Of a stretch of 64,000 nucleotides of DNA, positions 17,115-26,418 are shown one piece after another (position 1 is the first letter of the stretch; the number at the start of each line of letters is the position of its first letter). The stretch comes from Oscillospiraceae bacterium. GTDB lineage: Bacteria; Bacillota; Clostridia; Oscillospirales; Oscillospiraceae. Below the pieces are notes generated by a model. That model did no database searches. It was not told the DNA's origin and saw nothing but the letters and a program-made list of their open reading frames with translations. The stretch spans positions 62,001-126,000 of the forward strand of contig JAILFJ010000113.1 in assembly GCA_024697625.1 (NCBI GenBank), in the 5' to 3' direction. A program made the translations under genes and the position numbers.

Positions 17115-18138
17115 GGTTTTCCTCCTTTCCCGCTCTTTCTGTCCTGGCGGTTCTGTGCTCCGCCGCGGGTCTTTCCTCCGGCCCGCTGCGTTTTTCATAG
17201 ACCTCATAGGCCTCGATGATTTTCTGTACCAGTCTGTGGCGCACCACGTCGGCGCCGGTCAGGGTGCAGATGGCGATGTCGTCGATCCCCTCCAGGACCT
17301 TCATGGCCACCTTCAGACCGCTGACCTTGTCCTCCGGGAGGTCGATCTGGGTGATGTCACCGGTGATGACGACCTTGGACCCGAAACCGATCCTGGTCAG
17401 AAACATCTTCATCTGTTCCCGTGAGGTGTTCTGTGCCTCATCCAGTATGATGAAGCTGTCGTCCAGTGTTCTGCCGCGCATATAAGCCAGAGGCGCTACC
17501 TCGATATTCCCGCGTTCCAGATACTTCTGATAGGTATCCGGCCCCAGCATGTCAAAGAGCGCGTCATACAGCGGCCGAAGGTAAGGGTCCACCTTGCTCT
17601 GCAGGTCACCCGGCAGGAATCCCAGCCTCTCGCCAGCCTCCACGGCCGGGCGGGTCAGGATGATGCGGTTGACCTTCTCGGCGCGGAACGCCGCCACCGC
17701 GGCCGCCACCGCAAGATAGGTCTTTCCCGTTCCGGCGGGACCGATGCCGAGCGTCACGGTATTCTTCGCGATCGCGTCGCAGTATTCTCTCTGGCCGATG
17801 GTCTTCGGCTTGATCGGTTTTCCCTTGGCCGTGATGCAGATCACATCCCCGGCCAGCTTCTGGATCTCCCCTTCCTTACCGCTCCGGACCAGACCGAGAA
17901 TATAGCGGACATTCTGTGCGTCGATGTTCTCGCCCCGCGCGGCAAGGGAGAGCAGTCCTCCGATGGCTTTCTCAGCCAGCATGACATTCTCTTCCTCACC
18001 GGTGATATGGATCAGGTTGTCCCTGTCCAGGATCTTCACATTCAGCTCCGACTCAATCAGCCTGAGATTCTGGTCAAAGGATCCGAACACGCTGATGACG
18101 TGTTCCATTCTCTCGACTTCGATGCTTCTGTCGATCAT
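17047..18138 (-). CDS. phoH: PhoH-like ATPase
   Basis: This 363-residue PhoH/PhoL-type P-loop ATPase has an N-terminal KH-like extension, Walker A GPAGTGKTYLAVAAA and Walker B FIILDEAQNTSREQMKMFLTR. The SKVVITGDITQIDLP segment is diagnostic. Its function is not settled; linkage to ybeY and era points to RNA metabolism. The last 45 residues are Arg/Glu/Pro-rich and overlap ybeY. An AGGAGAG site precedes the ATG. Confidence 0.94.
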   Translation of the reverse strand: MIDRSIEVERMEHVISVFGSFDQNLRLIESELNVKILDRDNLIHITGEEENVMLAEKAIGGLLSLAARGENIDAQNVRYILGLVRSGKEGEIQKLAGDVICITAKGKPIKPKTIGQREYCDAIAKNTVTLGIGPAGTGKTYLAVAAAVAAFRAEKVNRIILTRPAVEAGERLGFLPGDLQSKVDPYLRPLYDALFDMLGPDTYQKYLERGNIEVAPLAYMRGRTLDDSFIILDEAQNTSREQMKMFLTRIGFGSKVVITGDITQIDLPEDKVSGLKVAMKVLEGIDDIAICTLTGADVVRHRLVQKIIEAYEVYEKRSGPEERPAAEHRTARTERAGKEENRARNRSQQRKEKPRPPQRRRPD

Positions 18139-18147
18139 GGTTCTCTC

Positions 18148-18711
18148 CTAAAAATGCAGCACGATGCCTGTCAGTGCAGACAGCGCGATAAAAACAATCG
18201 GATGCAGCTTCTTCAGCGGACTGACCGCCCGGGTCAGGACCAGAAGAACAACCCCCAGCAGGAGCTCCTTCCAGCGCAGCAGCTCCGGGAAAGTCCTGAC
18301 GCCGGGGTTCAGAAACGTGATCTTTGCCACCAGAAGGCCGGCTGCCGCAATGAGGGCGATGGAGCACGGGCGCAGCCCGTAGAAGACGGCGTCCACCGTC
18401 GGGTTGTTTCGAAACTGCTTCAGCACCCGGGCAATCAGCAGGATGATGACGATCGAAGGGCAGATCAGGCCGAGCGTCGCGACCGCAGCGCCGGGGACTC
18501 CGGCGGTTTCAAAGCCCACATAGGTCGCCATATTGACACCGATGGGGCCGGGCGTAGACTCGGACACCGCGACCATATCCGCAAGCTTTGCCTCGGTGAA
18601 CCAGCCGGTCTTTGCCCCCATGTCATAGAGAAAAGGCAGGGTTGCCATACCGCCGCCCACCGCGAAAAGCCCTGTCTTGAAAAACTCCCAGAACAGTCTG
18701 AGCAGGATCAT
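18148..18711 (-). CDS. Chromate transporter family protein, second half
   Basis: This 187-residue membrane protein is of the short-chain ChrA (CHR) family. It has FFKTGLFAVGGGMATLPFLYD at the N-terminus and VSESTPGPIGVNMATYVGFE around residue 49, followed by hydrophobic segments. The start ATG overlaps the stop of the preceding CHR gene (ATGA). Short CHR proteins usually occur in adjacent pairs that act together; the substrate in anaerobes is not established. The frame is open upstream, but only this start gives the family N-terminus. Confidence 0.88.
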   Translation of the reverse strand: MILLRLFWEFFKTGLFAVGGGMATLPFLYDMGAKTGWFTEAKLADMVAVSESTPGPIGVNMATYVGFETAGVPGAAVATLGLICPSIVIILLIARVLKQFRNNPTVDAVFYGLRPCSIALIAAAGLLVAKITFLNPGVRTFPELLRWKELLLGVVLLVLTRAVSPLKKLHPIVFIALSALTGIVLHF

Positions 18712-19247
18712 TTTCCCCTCACCCCCATCCGGGTCAGGACGATGCCCGCCGCACCGCAGAGCAGCACAAAGACCACCGGAGAGACACTGAAGAGCAGCGA
18801 CAGGACGAACACCAGCAGAAAGAGGATCAGCGCTGCTTTGTCCTTCACCGCGCCCTTCCAGAGCTTCAGCACCGCATTGAAGATCAGCACACAGACACAG
18901 ACGCGGATGGCGGCAAAGGCACTCTTTACCGCCGGGAGATCGGCGAAGTTTGTCAGGATCCCGGCGATCAGCGTGATGATAACCAGGGACGGAAACACCA
19001 CGCCGAGCGTCGCAGCCACGCCCCCCGCATTTCCCGCGACCCGGTAACCGATGAAGGTTGCCGTATTGACGGCAATTACGCCGGGGGTACATTGACCCAC
19101 GGCGTAATAGTCCATCAGTTCCTCGCTGCTCGCCCATCCCTGCTTCTCCACGATCTCCCGTTCTAGGATCGGGATCATCGCGTAGCCTCCGCCGAAGGTC
19201 ATCACACCGACCTTCGCAAAGCTCAGAAAGAGCGTCAGCAGTTTCAT
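18708..19247 (-). CDS. Chromate transporter family protein, first half
   Basis: This 179-residue short-chain CHR protein has FAKVGVMTFGGGYAMIPILERE at the N-terminus and VGQCTPGVIAVNTATFIGYR around residue 50, followed by several membrane segments. It pairs with the next gene, which is the same fold in the same direction. The start overlaps the phosphoglucomutase stop by four bases. The pair may export an oxyanion such as chromate or sulfate-like ions; that is inferred from the family only. Confidence 0.88.
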   Translation of the reverse strand: MKLLTLFLSFAKVGVMTFGGGYAMIPILEREIVEKQGWASSEELMDYYAVGQCTPGVIAVNTATFIGYRVAGNAGGVAATLGVVFPSLVIITLIAGILTNFADLPAVKSAFAAIRVCVCVLIFNAVLKLWKGAVKDKAALILFLLVFVLSLLFSVSPVVFVLLCGAAGIVLTRMGVRGK

Positions 19248-20974
19248 TTTCCGAGGCTCTGCGCGTAGCTGTCGTAGCGCGCAATCTTCGCGGAGCAGTC
19301 CGCTCCGTCCTTGCCGCGCACCAGCAGATAGACCTTGATCTTCGGCTCGGTGCCGGAAGGACGGACGATAAAGATGCTGCCGTCCGCCAGCTCAAAGTAC
19401 AGCACATTCGAGCCCCAGTAAGGCGTCTTGTCGATCTTGCCGAGCCCCAGGACGTTGATGCTGCCGTCCTGATAGTCACGCACGCGGATGACCTCTTCGC
19501 CGGCGATGTTCTTCGGCGGATTTCCGCGGAGCTCCTTCATCAGGGCCTGCATCTTCTCAAGCCCGTCCACGCCGGGCATCACGAGATTCAGGGTCTTCTC
19601 CATGTACCAGCCGTATTTTTCATACAGCGCATGGATGGCATCCAGCAGGGTCATGCCCTTCGCGTGATACCAGGCCGCCATCTCGGCAATCAGCATGGAA
19701 GCGGTCACGGCGTCCTTGTCGCGCACATAGTCGCCTACCATGTAGCCGTAGCTCTCTTCAAAGGCGAAGATATAGTGATAGCTCTGCGCAGCTTCCCAGT
19801 CGCCGATTCTCTCGGCCATGAACTTGAATCCGGTGAAGGTATCTTCAAAGTGGACGCCGTTCTTCTCGGCGACCGTCCGCACCATCGGCGTTGAGACCAG
19901 GCTGCAGAGAGTCCCCGGATTTTCCGGCATGCTGTTCGTGGTCTTGCGGGCCTGAATGATGTAGTCCAGCAGCAGAACACCCATCTGGTTTCCGGTGATG
20001 GTGACGTAGCTGCCGTCGGCGCTGCGCACCATGGTGCCCACGCGGTCAGAGTCAGGGTCGGTTCCGATGATCAGGTCGCTGCCGACTTTCTTTGCGAGAT
20101 CCACAGCCAGGTAGAATCCTTCCGGATTCTCCGGGTTCGGGCTCACCACCGTGGGGAAGCTTCCGTCGATCACCATCTGCTCCGCCACCGGGAAGACGTG
20201 CTTCATGCCGAGGCGCTTCAGGGCTTCCGGAACAAGCTTGTGACCGCAGCCATGGAACGGGGTATAGACAATGCGGAACTCATCTGCCACCGCCTTCACC
20301 GCATCCGGATTGATCGCCTGCTTCATCACCTCACTGAGGAAGGCCTCGTCGGTCTCCTCTCCGATGACGCTGATCTTTCCCTCTGCGACGGCCTTGGCAT
20401 ATTCGCAGGTCTTGAAGCAGGTGAAGATATCGGTCTCGGCCATGCGTTTGGCAATGGTGTCCGCGTGCTTCGGCGGAAGCTGCGCACCGTCAGACCAGTA
20501 GACCTTATAGCCGTTATACTCTTTGGGGTTGTGGCTCGCCGTGATGTTGAGACCTGCGGTTGCGCCGTAGTAACGCACGGCAAAGCTCAGCTCCGGCGTG
20601 GGCCGCAGCGCGTCGAAAATCCGGACATAGATCCCGTTGGCTGCCATCACGCAGGCGGCTTCCTCCGCATAGTCGCGTCCGTTCAGCCTGCAGTCATGGG
20701 CAATCACGATGCCCTTCTGCTTTGCTTCCTCACCCTCTGCGCAGATGACATCTGCAAAGGCCTGTGTTGCATGGCGGATAATGTGGATGTTCATGTTATG
20801 GAGGCCGGTCTTCATGGTTCCTCTCAAACCTGCAGTGCCGAACTCCAGCGGTGCAAAGAAGCGCTCCTTGATCTCCTTTTCATCCCCCGCAATCGCGTTG
20901 AGGTCCTTCCACTCCTCCTCACTGAGGGCGGGGCTGTCCAGCCAGCGCTGGTACTCTTCCATGAATGTGCGCAT
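19244..20974 (-). CDS. Phosphoglucomutase/phosphomannomutase (alpha-D-phosphohexomutase)
   Basis: This 576-residue enzyme of the PgcA type has the phosphoserine loop TASHNPKEYNGYK (about residue 142), the metal loop GTDPDSDRVG (about 302), a sugar-recognition loop EESYGY and the phosphate-binding loop RPSGTEPK near the C-terminus. It interconverts hexose 1- and 6-phosphates for cell-envelope and storage polymers. The ATG at 20974, preceded by GGAGG, is chosen over an ATG 21 bases upstream that contains the site. Confidence 0.95.
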   Translation of the reverse strand: MRTFMEEYQRWLDSPALSEEEWKDLNAIAGDEKEIKERFFAPLEFGTAGLRGTMKTGLHNMNIHIIRHATQAFADVICAEGEEAKQKGIVIAHDCRLNGRDYAEEAACVMAANGIYVRIFDALRPTPELSFAVRYYGATAGLNITASHNPKEYNGYKVYWSDGAQLPPKHADTIAKRMAETDIFTCFKTCEYAKAVAEGKISVIGEETDEAFLSEVMKQAINPDAVKAVADEFRIVYTPFHGCGHKLVPEALKRLGMKHVFPVAEQMVIDGSFPTVVSPNPENPEGFYLAVDLAKKVGSDLIIGTDPDSDRVGTMVRSADGSYVTITGNQMGVLLLDYIIQARKTTNSMPENPGTLCSLVSTPMVRTVAEKNGVHFEDTFTGFKFMAERIGDWEAAQSYHYIFAFEESYGYMVGDYVRDKDAVTASMLIAEMAAWYHAKGMTLLDAIHALYEKYGWYMEKTLNLVMPGVDGLEKMQALMKELRGNPPKNIAGEEVIRVRDYQDGSINVLGLGKIDKTPYWGSNVLYFELADGSIFIVRPSGTEPKIKVYLLVRGKDGADCSAKIARYDSYAQSLGK

Positions 20975-20994
20975 TTTTTTCCTCCTTGACGGCA

Positions 20995-21477
20995 TTATTT
21001 GTGATATCTGCTGCCTTCCGCAATCTGAAAGCCCCGGTAAATCTGCTCCGCCAGCATAACCCGGGCCAGGTGGTGCGGGAAGGTCATCTCTGACATGCTC
21101 AGTCTGTAATCCGCCTGCTGTTTTATCTCGGGCGCAAGCCCGAAGGAACCGCCGATCACAAAGTTGATTCTCGGTCTGCCCGAGGCCGCAGTCCCGGTCA
21201 GCAGTCTGGAGAAAGCTTCGCTCGTCATCTGCTTCCCCTCTACACAGAGACAGACCGTCTTCGCGTCTCTGAGCAGCTGTTTCTCGATCTGGGCGGCTTC
21301 CCTGCGAAGCGCAGCACAGATTTCGGCTTCTCCGGGTCTGTCGGACAGTCTGGTCTCCGCAAGCTCTGCGGTCTCCATCGTGCAGAAAGTCTTCAGCCGC
21401 TTCTGATACTCCGCAAAGGCGTCCTGATAGAAGCGCTCCTTCAGCTTTCCGACGCAGATCAGCCGGATATGCAGCAT
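20995..21477 (-). CDS. rlmH: 23S rRNA (pseudouridine1915-N3)-methyltransferase RlmH
   Basis: This 160-residue SPOUT methyltransferase has the family start IRLICVGKLKERFY, the knot region FVIGGSFGLAPEI and the C-terminal LAEQIYRGFQIAEGSRYHK. It methylates position 1915 of 23S rRNA in the intact ribosome. Its start overlaps the murA stop (TGATG). Confidence 0.96.
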   Translation of the reverse strand: MLHIRLICVGKLKERFYQDAFAEYQKRLKTFCTMETAELAETRLSDRPGEAEICAALRREAAQIEKQLLRDAKTVCLCVEGKQMTSEAFSRLLTGTAASGRPRINFVIGGSFGLAPEIKQQADYRLSMSEMTFPHHLARVMLAEQIYRGFQIAEGSRYHK

Positions 21478-22778
21478 CAGAAGGAAGAGAGCAGTCTCCC
21501 CTGCCTCATATCCTCCTCGTCGTAGCGGACCCGGATATCCGCGCCAAGGGCGTTCAGTTTCTCGACAAAGCGCTCGTACCCGCGCTCAATATAGTTTACG
21601 TCCTCGATCTGGGTCTCACCGCTCGCGGCCATCCCTGCGATCACCATGGCGGCGCCCGCCCGAAGGTCGCAGGCATGCACCAGCGCTCCGGTCAGCCTCC
21701 GGCCGCCTTCAAACACGGCCACGCGGCCGTCGACCTGAATCTCTGCGCCCATCTTGCGGAGTTCGTTGACATATTTGAACCGGTTGTCATAGATCCCTTC
21801 CGTGATGACGGAGGTCCCCTTTGCCAGACAGGTCAGCACACCGAACTGCGGCTGCATGTCTGTCGGGAAGCCGGGATACGGCATGGTTTTGAGGTTGATC
21901 CTGCGCAGCTCGCTGGGGCCCTTGACCAGGATGCCCTCCACATACTCCTCGACAGAAGTGCCTGTCTCACGGAGCTTCGCGCTGATGCCCTCCAGATGCT
22001 TCGGAATGATGTTGGTGATCAGGACCTCCCCTCCGGTTGCGGCTGCCGCAACCATGTAGGTACCGGCCTCGATCTGATCGGGAATGATGGAATAGCTCCC
22101 TCCGTGGAGACTTTCCACGCCGTTGATCTTGATGGTATCCGTTCCGGCGCCGCGCACATCCGCTCCCATGGAGTTGAGGAAGTTCGCCAGATCCACGATA
22201 TGCGGCTCTCTCGCGGCATTCTCGATCACGGTCCTGCCCTCTGCGAGGACAGCCGCGATCATGATGTTCATGGTTGCGCCCACCGAGACCTTGTCCAGAT
22301 AGATTCTCGCCCCGTGCAGGCGGCCGTCCCGGGCTTCGGCGTAAACAAAACCGCCCCGGACATCCACCTCCGCACCCAGGGCCCGCATGCCCTTGATGTG
22401 CTGATCGATCGGCCTGACGCCGAAGTTGCAGCCGCCCGGCATCGTTGTCTTGGCGCTTCCGAATCGGCCCAGCATCGAGCCGATGAGATAGTAGGACGCG
22501 CGGATCTTGCGCATCAGATCGTACGGGGCATCCTGATAGCTTGCGTGGGTACAGTCAATCTCGATCGTGCTCTTGCTGACATAGCTGACCTTTGCTCCCA
22601 GCTCGGCCAGGATGGTGAGCAGCGTGTCCGTATCGCTGATCTGAGGGATATTCTCGATGCGGCAGACCCCCTGCACCAGCAGGGCTGCCGGAATAATGGC
22701 GACTGCCGCGTTTTTGGCGCCGCTGATCTCAACTTCTCCGTACAGTCTCGTTCCGCCGCGTATGATATACTGTTCCAT
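21477..22778 (-). CDS. murA: UDP-N-acetylglucosamine 1-carboxyvinyltransferase
   Basis: This 433-residue MurA commits UDP-GlcNAc to peptidoglycan synthesis by adding enolpyruvate from PEP. Visible are EISGAKNAAVAIIPAALL near the N-terminus and the active-site loop MPGGCNFGVRPIDQHIKG, whose cysteine is the fosfomycin target. The FPTDMQPQFGVLTCLAKGTS segment is also present. The start at 22778 follows a GGAAGGTG site. The open frame extends 183 bases upstream but those bases hold the promoter. The gene heads the long operon that ends with recO. Confidence 0.95.
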   Translation of the reverse strand: MEQYIIRGGTRLYGEVEISGAKNAAVAIIPAALLVQGVCRIENIPQISDTDTLLTILAELGAKVSYVSKSTIEIDCTHASYQDAPYDLMRKIRASYYLIGSMLGRFGSAKTTMPGGCNFGVRPIDQHIKGMRALGAEVDVRGGFVYAEARDGRLHGARIYLDKVSVGATMNIMIAAVLAEGRTVIENAAREPHIVDLANFLNSMGADVRGAGTDTIKINGVESLHGGSYSIIPDQIEAGTYMVAAAATGGEVLITNIIPKHLEGISAKLRETGTSVEEYVEGILVKGPSELRRINLKTMPYPGFPTDMQPQFGVLTCLAKGTSVITEGIYDNRFKYVNELRKMGAEIQVDGRVAVFEGGRRLTGALVHACDLRAGAAMVIAGMAASGETQIEDVNYIERGYERFVEKLNALGADIRVRYDEEDMRQGRLLSSF

Positions 22779-22829
22779 AGAACACCTTCCAGTCTGATTC
22801 GGCATCCCGCAGAGGGGCGCCGACGTGGC

Positions 22830-22858
22830 ATGATACCACATACGCGCCCGTTTGGCAA
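22830..22858 (-). promoter_or_regulatory. Promoter of the murA operon
   Basis: TTGCCA (22858-22853), 17 bp, TATCAT (22835-22830) on the minus strand, giving a leader of about 45 nt. Confidence 0.62.
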
Positions 22859-22885
22859 GTTTTTTCGTACGGCGGGCGCTTTTTT
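22844..22885 (+). terminator. Possible plus-strand terminator overlapping the murA promoter
   Basis: GCGCCCG (22844-22850) and CGGGCGC (22873-22879) enclose a 22-nt loop and are followed by TTTTTT. No plus-strand gene ends here, so it would act only on antisense transcription through murA. Its loop contains the murA -35 box. Confidence 0.35.
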
Positions 22886-23018
22886 GACGTTTAGAAGTAT
22901 AGCATAAGCCGGCTTTTAATTCTACTACTTTCTTTTGTAACCGTTTTTTCGTTATTTTCACTTTCCTGCCTCCGTGATTCCCGTCAAATAAGCGGTCCGT
23001 TTTATTAAAGTTGTCATA

Positions 23019-23047
23019 TTGAAAACAAAGGGAAAATATGATAAAAT
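23019..23047 (+). promoter_or_regulatory. Promoter of the PEPCK-like/oxaloacetate decarboxylase operon
   Basis: TTGAAA (23019-23024), 17 bp, TAAAAT (23042-23047). The leader is about 50 nt with AAGGAG before ATG 23103. Confidence 0.7.
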
Positions 23048-23102
23048 TCTGACGTATAATTTGGTGTATATTCTTACAAATCCATGATTAAGGAGTTCTG
23101 CC

Positions 23103-25001
23103 ATGTTTATTGATTCTTTCTTTAACCGCTTTGTCCTCCCCGAGGATCTGAAGCAGTCCGTCTCCAAGGCGCGCTGGCGCTGCTACCCGGAGACCAAAGA
23201 CCAGCTCCTGGAGCTCTGCTACGGCCCGACCCACTCCTCCCGTTATGACGTCACCTACACCATTCCCGGCCGCGGCGTATTCAAAGAGGCCGAGGTCGTG
23301 CGCTGCAAGAACGGCCCTGTTGTGAACTTCATGGAGGACTATATGCGCCGCCGCGATCCGGACTGCATGCGCATCGGCGACGACCTCCCCACCGACAAGC
23401 CCCGCTTCAAGGATGTCTACGGCTATGACTTCTCCAAGCTCCGTGCCGAGACCATGGAGTGGTTTGAAAGTCAGGGGATCATCATGCTCCCCTTCCGTGC
23501 CGGCGGAAAGTACTTCGGCTACGACTCGCTGATGATCTGCCCGACCAACGCCGCCTTCTTTGCCCTGTCCCTGGCCAACATGCAGGGCTTCGTCAGCATC
23601 CACGACATTCCCCGGGACTACACTCCCCGCGCCATCATCTATGTCGCGCCGCCCTTCCGTATGACGCACTTCAACGGCAGGCAGGTGGTCGTCCATCAGC
23701 GCAGCGAGAATCTGCACGAGGTGTTTGCCTACAACCTCTATCCGGGTCCCTCCGCCAAGAAGGGCGTCTTCTCGATGCTGCTGGACATCGGCGAGAGCGA
23801 GGGCTGGGTTACGAACCACGCCTCCGCCGCGCTTCTGGAGACCCCCTATGAGAACGAGGTCGTCTTCATGCACGAGGGTGCTTCCGGCGGCGGCAAGAGC
23901 GAGATGCTGGAGGAGGTCCACAAGGAGGAGAACGGGCAGGTGCTGGTCGGTACCCACCTGGTCTCCGGCGAGGACTATTACCTGACCCTGAACGAGACCT
24001 GCAAGATCCGCCCGATCGCAGACGACATGATTCTCAGCCACAAGGACTTTCAGAACGGCTCCGGCCATCTGGTGATTGCCGACGCCGAGGACGGCTGGTT
24101 TCTGCGTATGGACGGCGACAACTACTACGGCAACGTTCCGATGTATGAGAAGATCTCCATTCATCCGCCCGAGCCGCTGGAATTCTTCAACATGGACGGC
24201 ACGCCCGGTGCCACCTGCCTGATCTGGGAGCATGTCATCGAGTCCACCGGCAAGCCCTGCACCAATCCGCGTGTCATCATCCCGCGCGACATGATCGAGG
24301 GGATCATCCCGGGCAATCAGCCCCAGGAAGTCAATGTCCGTTCCTTCGGCGTGCGGATGCCGCCCAGCACCGAGACCGACCCGAATTACGGCGTCATGGG
24401 CATGGTGCAGTTCGTTCCCATCAGTCTCGCGTGGCTCTGGCGTCTGGTCTGCCCCCGCGGCTTTAAGAATCCGTCGATCGCCGACGTCAATGCCGGCTCC
24501 GGCCTGAAGTCCGAGGGTGTCGGATCCTACTGGCCCTTCTGCACCGGCAAGAAGATCACCCAGGCAAACCTTCTGCTCCGTCAGATGATCGCCTGCCCCA
24601 ACACGCTGAATATTCTGATCCCGAACCAGCATATCGGTGCCTACCGCATCGGTTTCATGGGCGAGTGGCTTACCAGAGAGTATCTTGCCCGGCGCAACGG
24701 CGTCGTCCGCATGAAGCACCTTGTGCCCGCCCGCTGCCCCGTGTTCGGCTATTCCCTCGACGAGATGAAGATCGACGGCCAGTACGTGCGCCGCACCTTC
24801 CTCCGTCCCGAATACCAGTCCAAGCTCGGCTTTGACGGCTATGACGCCGGTGCGAAGATCCTCACAGACTTCATCAAGGAGCAGACGAAGGAGTTCCTCA
24901 CCGACGATCTGGATCCCCTCGGAAAGCAGATCATTGAGCTCTGCCTCGAGGATGCCCCGCTGGAGAAGTATGTTGAGCTCACCCCGATGAATCTGCGCTG
25001 A
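23103..25001 (+). CDS. DUF4914 family protein, PEP carboxykinase-like P-loop protein
   Basis: This 632-residue protein matches the uncharacterised DUF4914 family. Parts resemble ATP-dependent PEP carboxykinase: a P-loop MHEGASGGGKSEML (about residue 258), an acidic kinase-2-like segment HLVIADAEDGWFLRMDG (about 327) and NPRVIIPRDMIEGI (about 397), which parallels the NTR-V-YP segment of PEPCK. No signal peptide or membrane segment is seen. It is the first gene of an operon with all parts of an oxaloacetate decarboxylase, so it may bind or convert oxaloacetate or PEP; that is inference, and the usual PEPCK metal-binding set is not fully recognisable. Confidence 0.8.
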   Translation: MFIDSFFNRFVLPEDLKQSVSKARWRCYPETKDQLLELCYGPTHSSRYDVTYTIPGRGVFKEAEVVRCKNGPVVNFMEDYMRRRDPDCMRIGDDLPTDKPRFKDVYGYDFSKLRAETMEWFESQGIIMLPFRAGGKYFGYDSLMICPTNAAFFALSLANMQGFVSIHDIPRDYTPRAIIYVAPPFRMTHFNGRQVVVHQRSENLHEVFAYNLYPGPSAKKGVFSMLLDIGESEGWVTNHASAALLETPYENEVVFMHEGASGGGKSEMLEEVHKEENGQVLVGTHLVSGEDYYLTLNETCKIRPIADDMILSHKDFQNGSGHLVIADAEDGWFLRMDGDNYYGNVPMYEKISIHPPEPLEFFNMDGTPGATCLIWEHVIESTGKPCTNPRVIIPRDMIEGIIPGNQPQEVNVRSFGVRMPPSTETDPNYGVMGMVQFVPISLAWLWRLVCPRGFKNPSIADVNAGSGLKSEGVGSYWPFCTGKKITQANLLLRQMIACPNTLNILIPNQHIGAYRIGFMGEWLTREYLARRNGVVRMKHLVPARCPVFGYSLDEMKIDGQYVRRTFLRPEYQSKLGFDGYDAGAKILTDFIKEQTKEFLTDDLDPLGKQIIELCLEDAPLEKYVELTPMNLR

Positions 25002-25018
25002 GCCGAAGGAGCAAAAAC

Positions 25019-26401
25019 GTGAAGAAAGTACAGTTTACCGAAACCATACTCCGGGATGCCAATCAGTCTCTGGTCGCGACGAGGCTCGGTTACGATCAGT
25101 TTGAGGACATTCTCGGCACCATCGACCAGGCGGGCTTCTATTCCGTGGAGTGCTGGGGCGGCGCCACCTTCGACGTCTGCCTCCGCTTCCTGAACGAGGA
25201 CCCCTGGGAGCGTCTCAGGAGGATCCGGGCAAAGATGCCGAACACCAAGCTGCAGATGCTGCTCCGCGGGCAGAACATTCTGGGCTACAAGCACTACAGC
25301 GACGATGTGGTCCGCCGCTTTGTCCGGGCCTCCGTGCGCAACGGCATCGACATTATCCGCATCTTTGACGCGCTGAACGACACGGACAATCTCAAAGTCG
25401 CAGTCGAAGAGACCGTAAAGAGCGGCGCCATGGCCTCCGGAGCCATCTCCTACACCACCAGCCCGGTCCACACGCTGGACAAGTACGTCGGGATGGTGAA
25501 GGAGCTTAAAGAGATGGGCGTCTCCTCCATCTGCATCAAGGACATGGCGGGGATTCTCTCTCCGAAGAGCGCCTACGACCTCGTCGCCGCCATCAAGGAC
25601 GCCGTCGACCTTCCGGTCGTGGTCCACACCCACTGCACAACCGGTCTGGCCTTCATGACCTATTTGAAGGCAGTCGAGGCCGGTGCCGATGTAATCGACA
25701 CCGCGATCTCCCCCTTCTCCGGCGGGACCAGCCAGCCCGCCACCGAGACCCTCGCCTACGCGCTGCGCGAGTTTGGCTACGATGTCAGCCTGGACGACCG
25801 GAAGCTTCTGGAGATGGCGAACTACTTCAAGCCCATCCGGGCGGAATTTCTGGAAAAGGGCACGCTGAATCCCATCTCGATGGCCACGGACACCCAGTGT
25901 CTCACCTACCAGATCCCGGGCGGCATGCTCTCCAATCTGCTGAGCCAGCTCAAGATGATGAATGCCCTGGACCGCTTCGACGAGGCGCTGCTGGAGACCC
26001 CCCGCGTACGCGAGGACATGGGCTATCCCCCGCTGGTAACGCCCACCAGCCAGCTTGTCGGCACCCAGGCGGTACAGAATGTGCTGGCGGGAGAGCGCTA
26101 CAAGAACGTCGGGGCGGAGATCAAAGCCTACTGCCGCGGAGAATACGGCAGAACCCCCGCTCCCATCAATCCGGAGGTCCGTGCGAAGATCCTCGGCGGC
26201 GAAAAGCCCATCGAGGGCCGCTATGCCGAGACGCTGCCTTCTGATCTTTACGAGAAGGCCGCCGAACAGCTCGGCGACACCGCGCGCTGCGAAGAGGATG
26301 TGCTGAGCTATATCGCCTTCCCGCCGGTTGCCGAAAAGTTCTTTGAGGAGCGCAGGCAGCAGGAGGAGAAGAAGGTCCGCTACTCCATCGAGCAGCTCTG
26401 A
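25019..26401 (+). CDS. oadA: Oxaloacetate decarboxylase alpha subunit (carboxyltransferase domain only)
   Basis: This 460-residue TIM-barrel carboxyltransferase starts with FTETILRDANQSLVATR and has the ECWGGATFDVCLRFLNEDPW segment, QMLLRGQNILGY and IPGGMLSNL. It transfers CO2 from oxaloacetate to biotin, giving pyruvate. The usual C-terminal biotin domain of OadA is absent; biotin is carried by a separate 132-residue protein two genes downstream, as in glutaconyl-CoA and methylmalonyl-CoA decarboxylases. The substrate could therefore be checked against other 3-carboxy acids, but the barrel reads as oxaloacetate/pyruvate type. The GTG start follows a GGAG site. Confidence 0.9.
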   Translation: MKKVQFTETILRDANQSLVATRLGYDQFEDILGTIDQAGFYSVECWGGATFDVCLRFLNEDPWERLRRIRAKMPNTKLQMLLRGQNILGYKHYSDDVVRRFVRASVRNGIDIIRIFDALNDTDNLKVAVEETVKSGAMASGAISYTTSPVHTLDKYVGMVKELKEMGVSSICIKDMAGILSPKSAYDLVAAIKDAVDLPVVVHTHCTTGLAFMTYLKAVEAGADVIDTAISPFSGGTSQPATETLAYALREFGYDVSLDDRKLLEMANYFKPIRAEFLEKGTLNPISMATDTQCLTYQIPGGMLSNLLSQLKMMNALDRFDEALLETPRVREDMGYPPLVTPTSQLVGTQAVQNVLAGERYKNVGAEIKAYCRGEYGRTPAPINPEVRAKILGGEKPIEGRYAETLPSDLYEKAAEQLGDTARCEEDVLSYIAFPPVAEKFFEERRQQEEKKVRYSIEQL

Positions 26402-26418
26402 GAGAGGGGGACGATCCT

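Larger units (their letters stand above)
22779..23102. other. Divergent intergenic region between murA and the PEPCK-like gene
   Basis: This 324-bp region holds the murA promoter, the promoter of the rightward operon and a hairpin with a T-run on the plus strand (22844-22885). No tRNA, riboswitch or credible small gene was recognised; the open frames here have no ribosome-binding site. Confidence 0.6.

Noticed and set aside
18712-19479. Extension of the second chromate-transporter frame to 19479
   Set aside because: The extension overlaps the first chromate-transporter gene out of frame and is Arg-rich; the ATGA overlap fixes the start at 18711.
23088-24719. 543-codon open frame opposite the PEPCK-like gene
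   Set aside because: Low-complexity His/Asp/Gly-rich translation typical of an antisense frame; no start signals.
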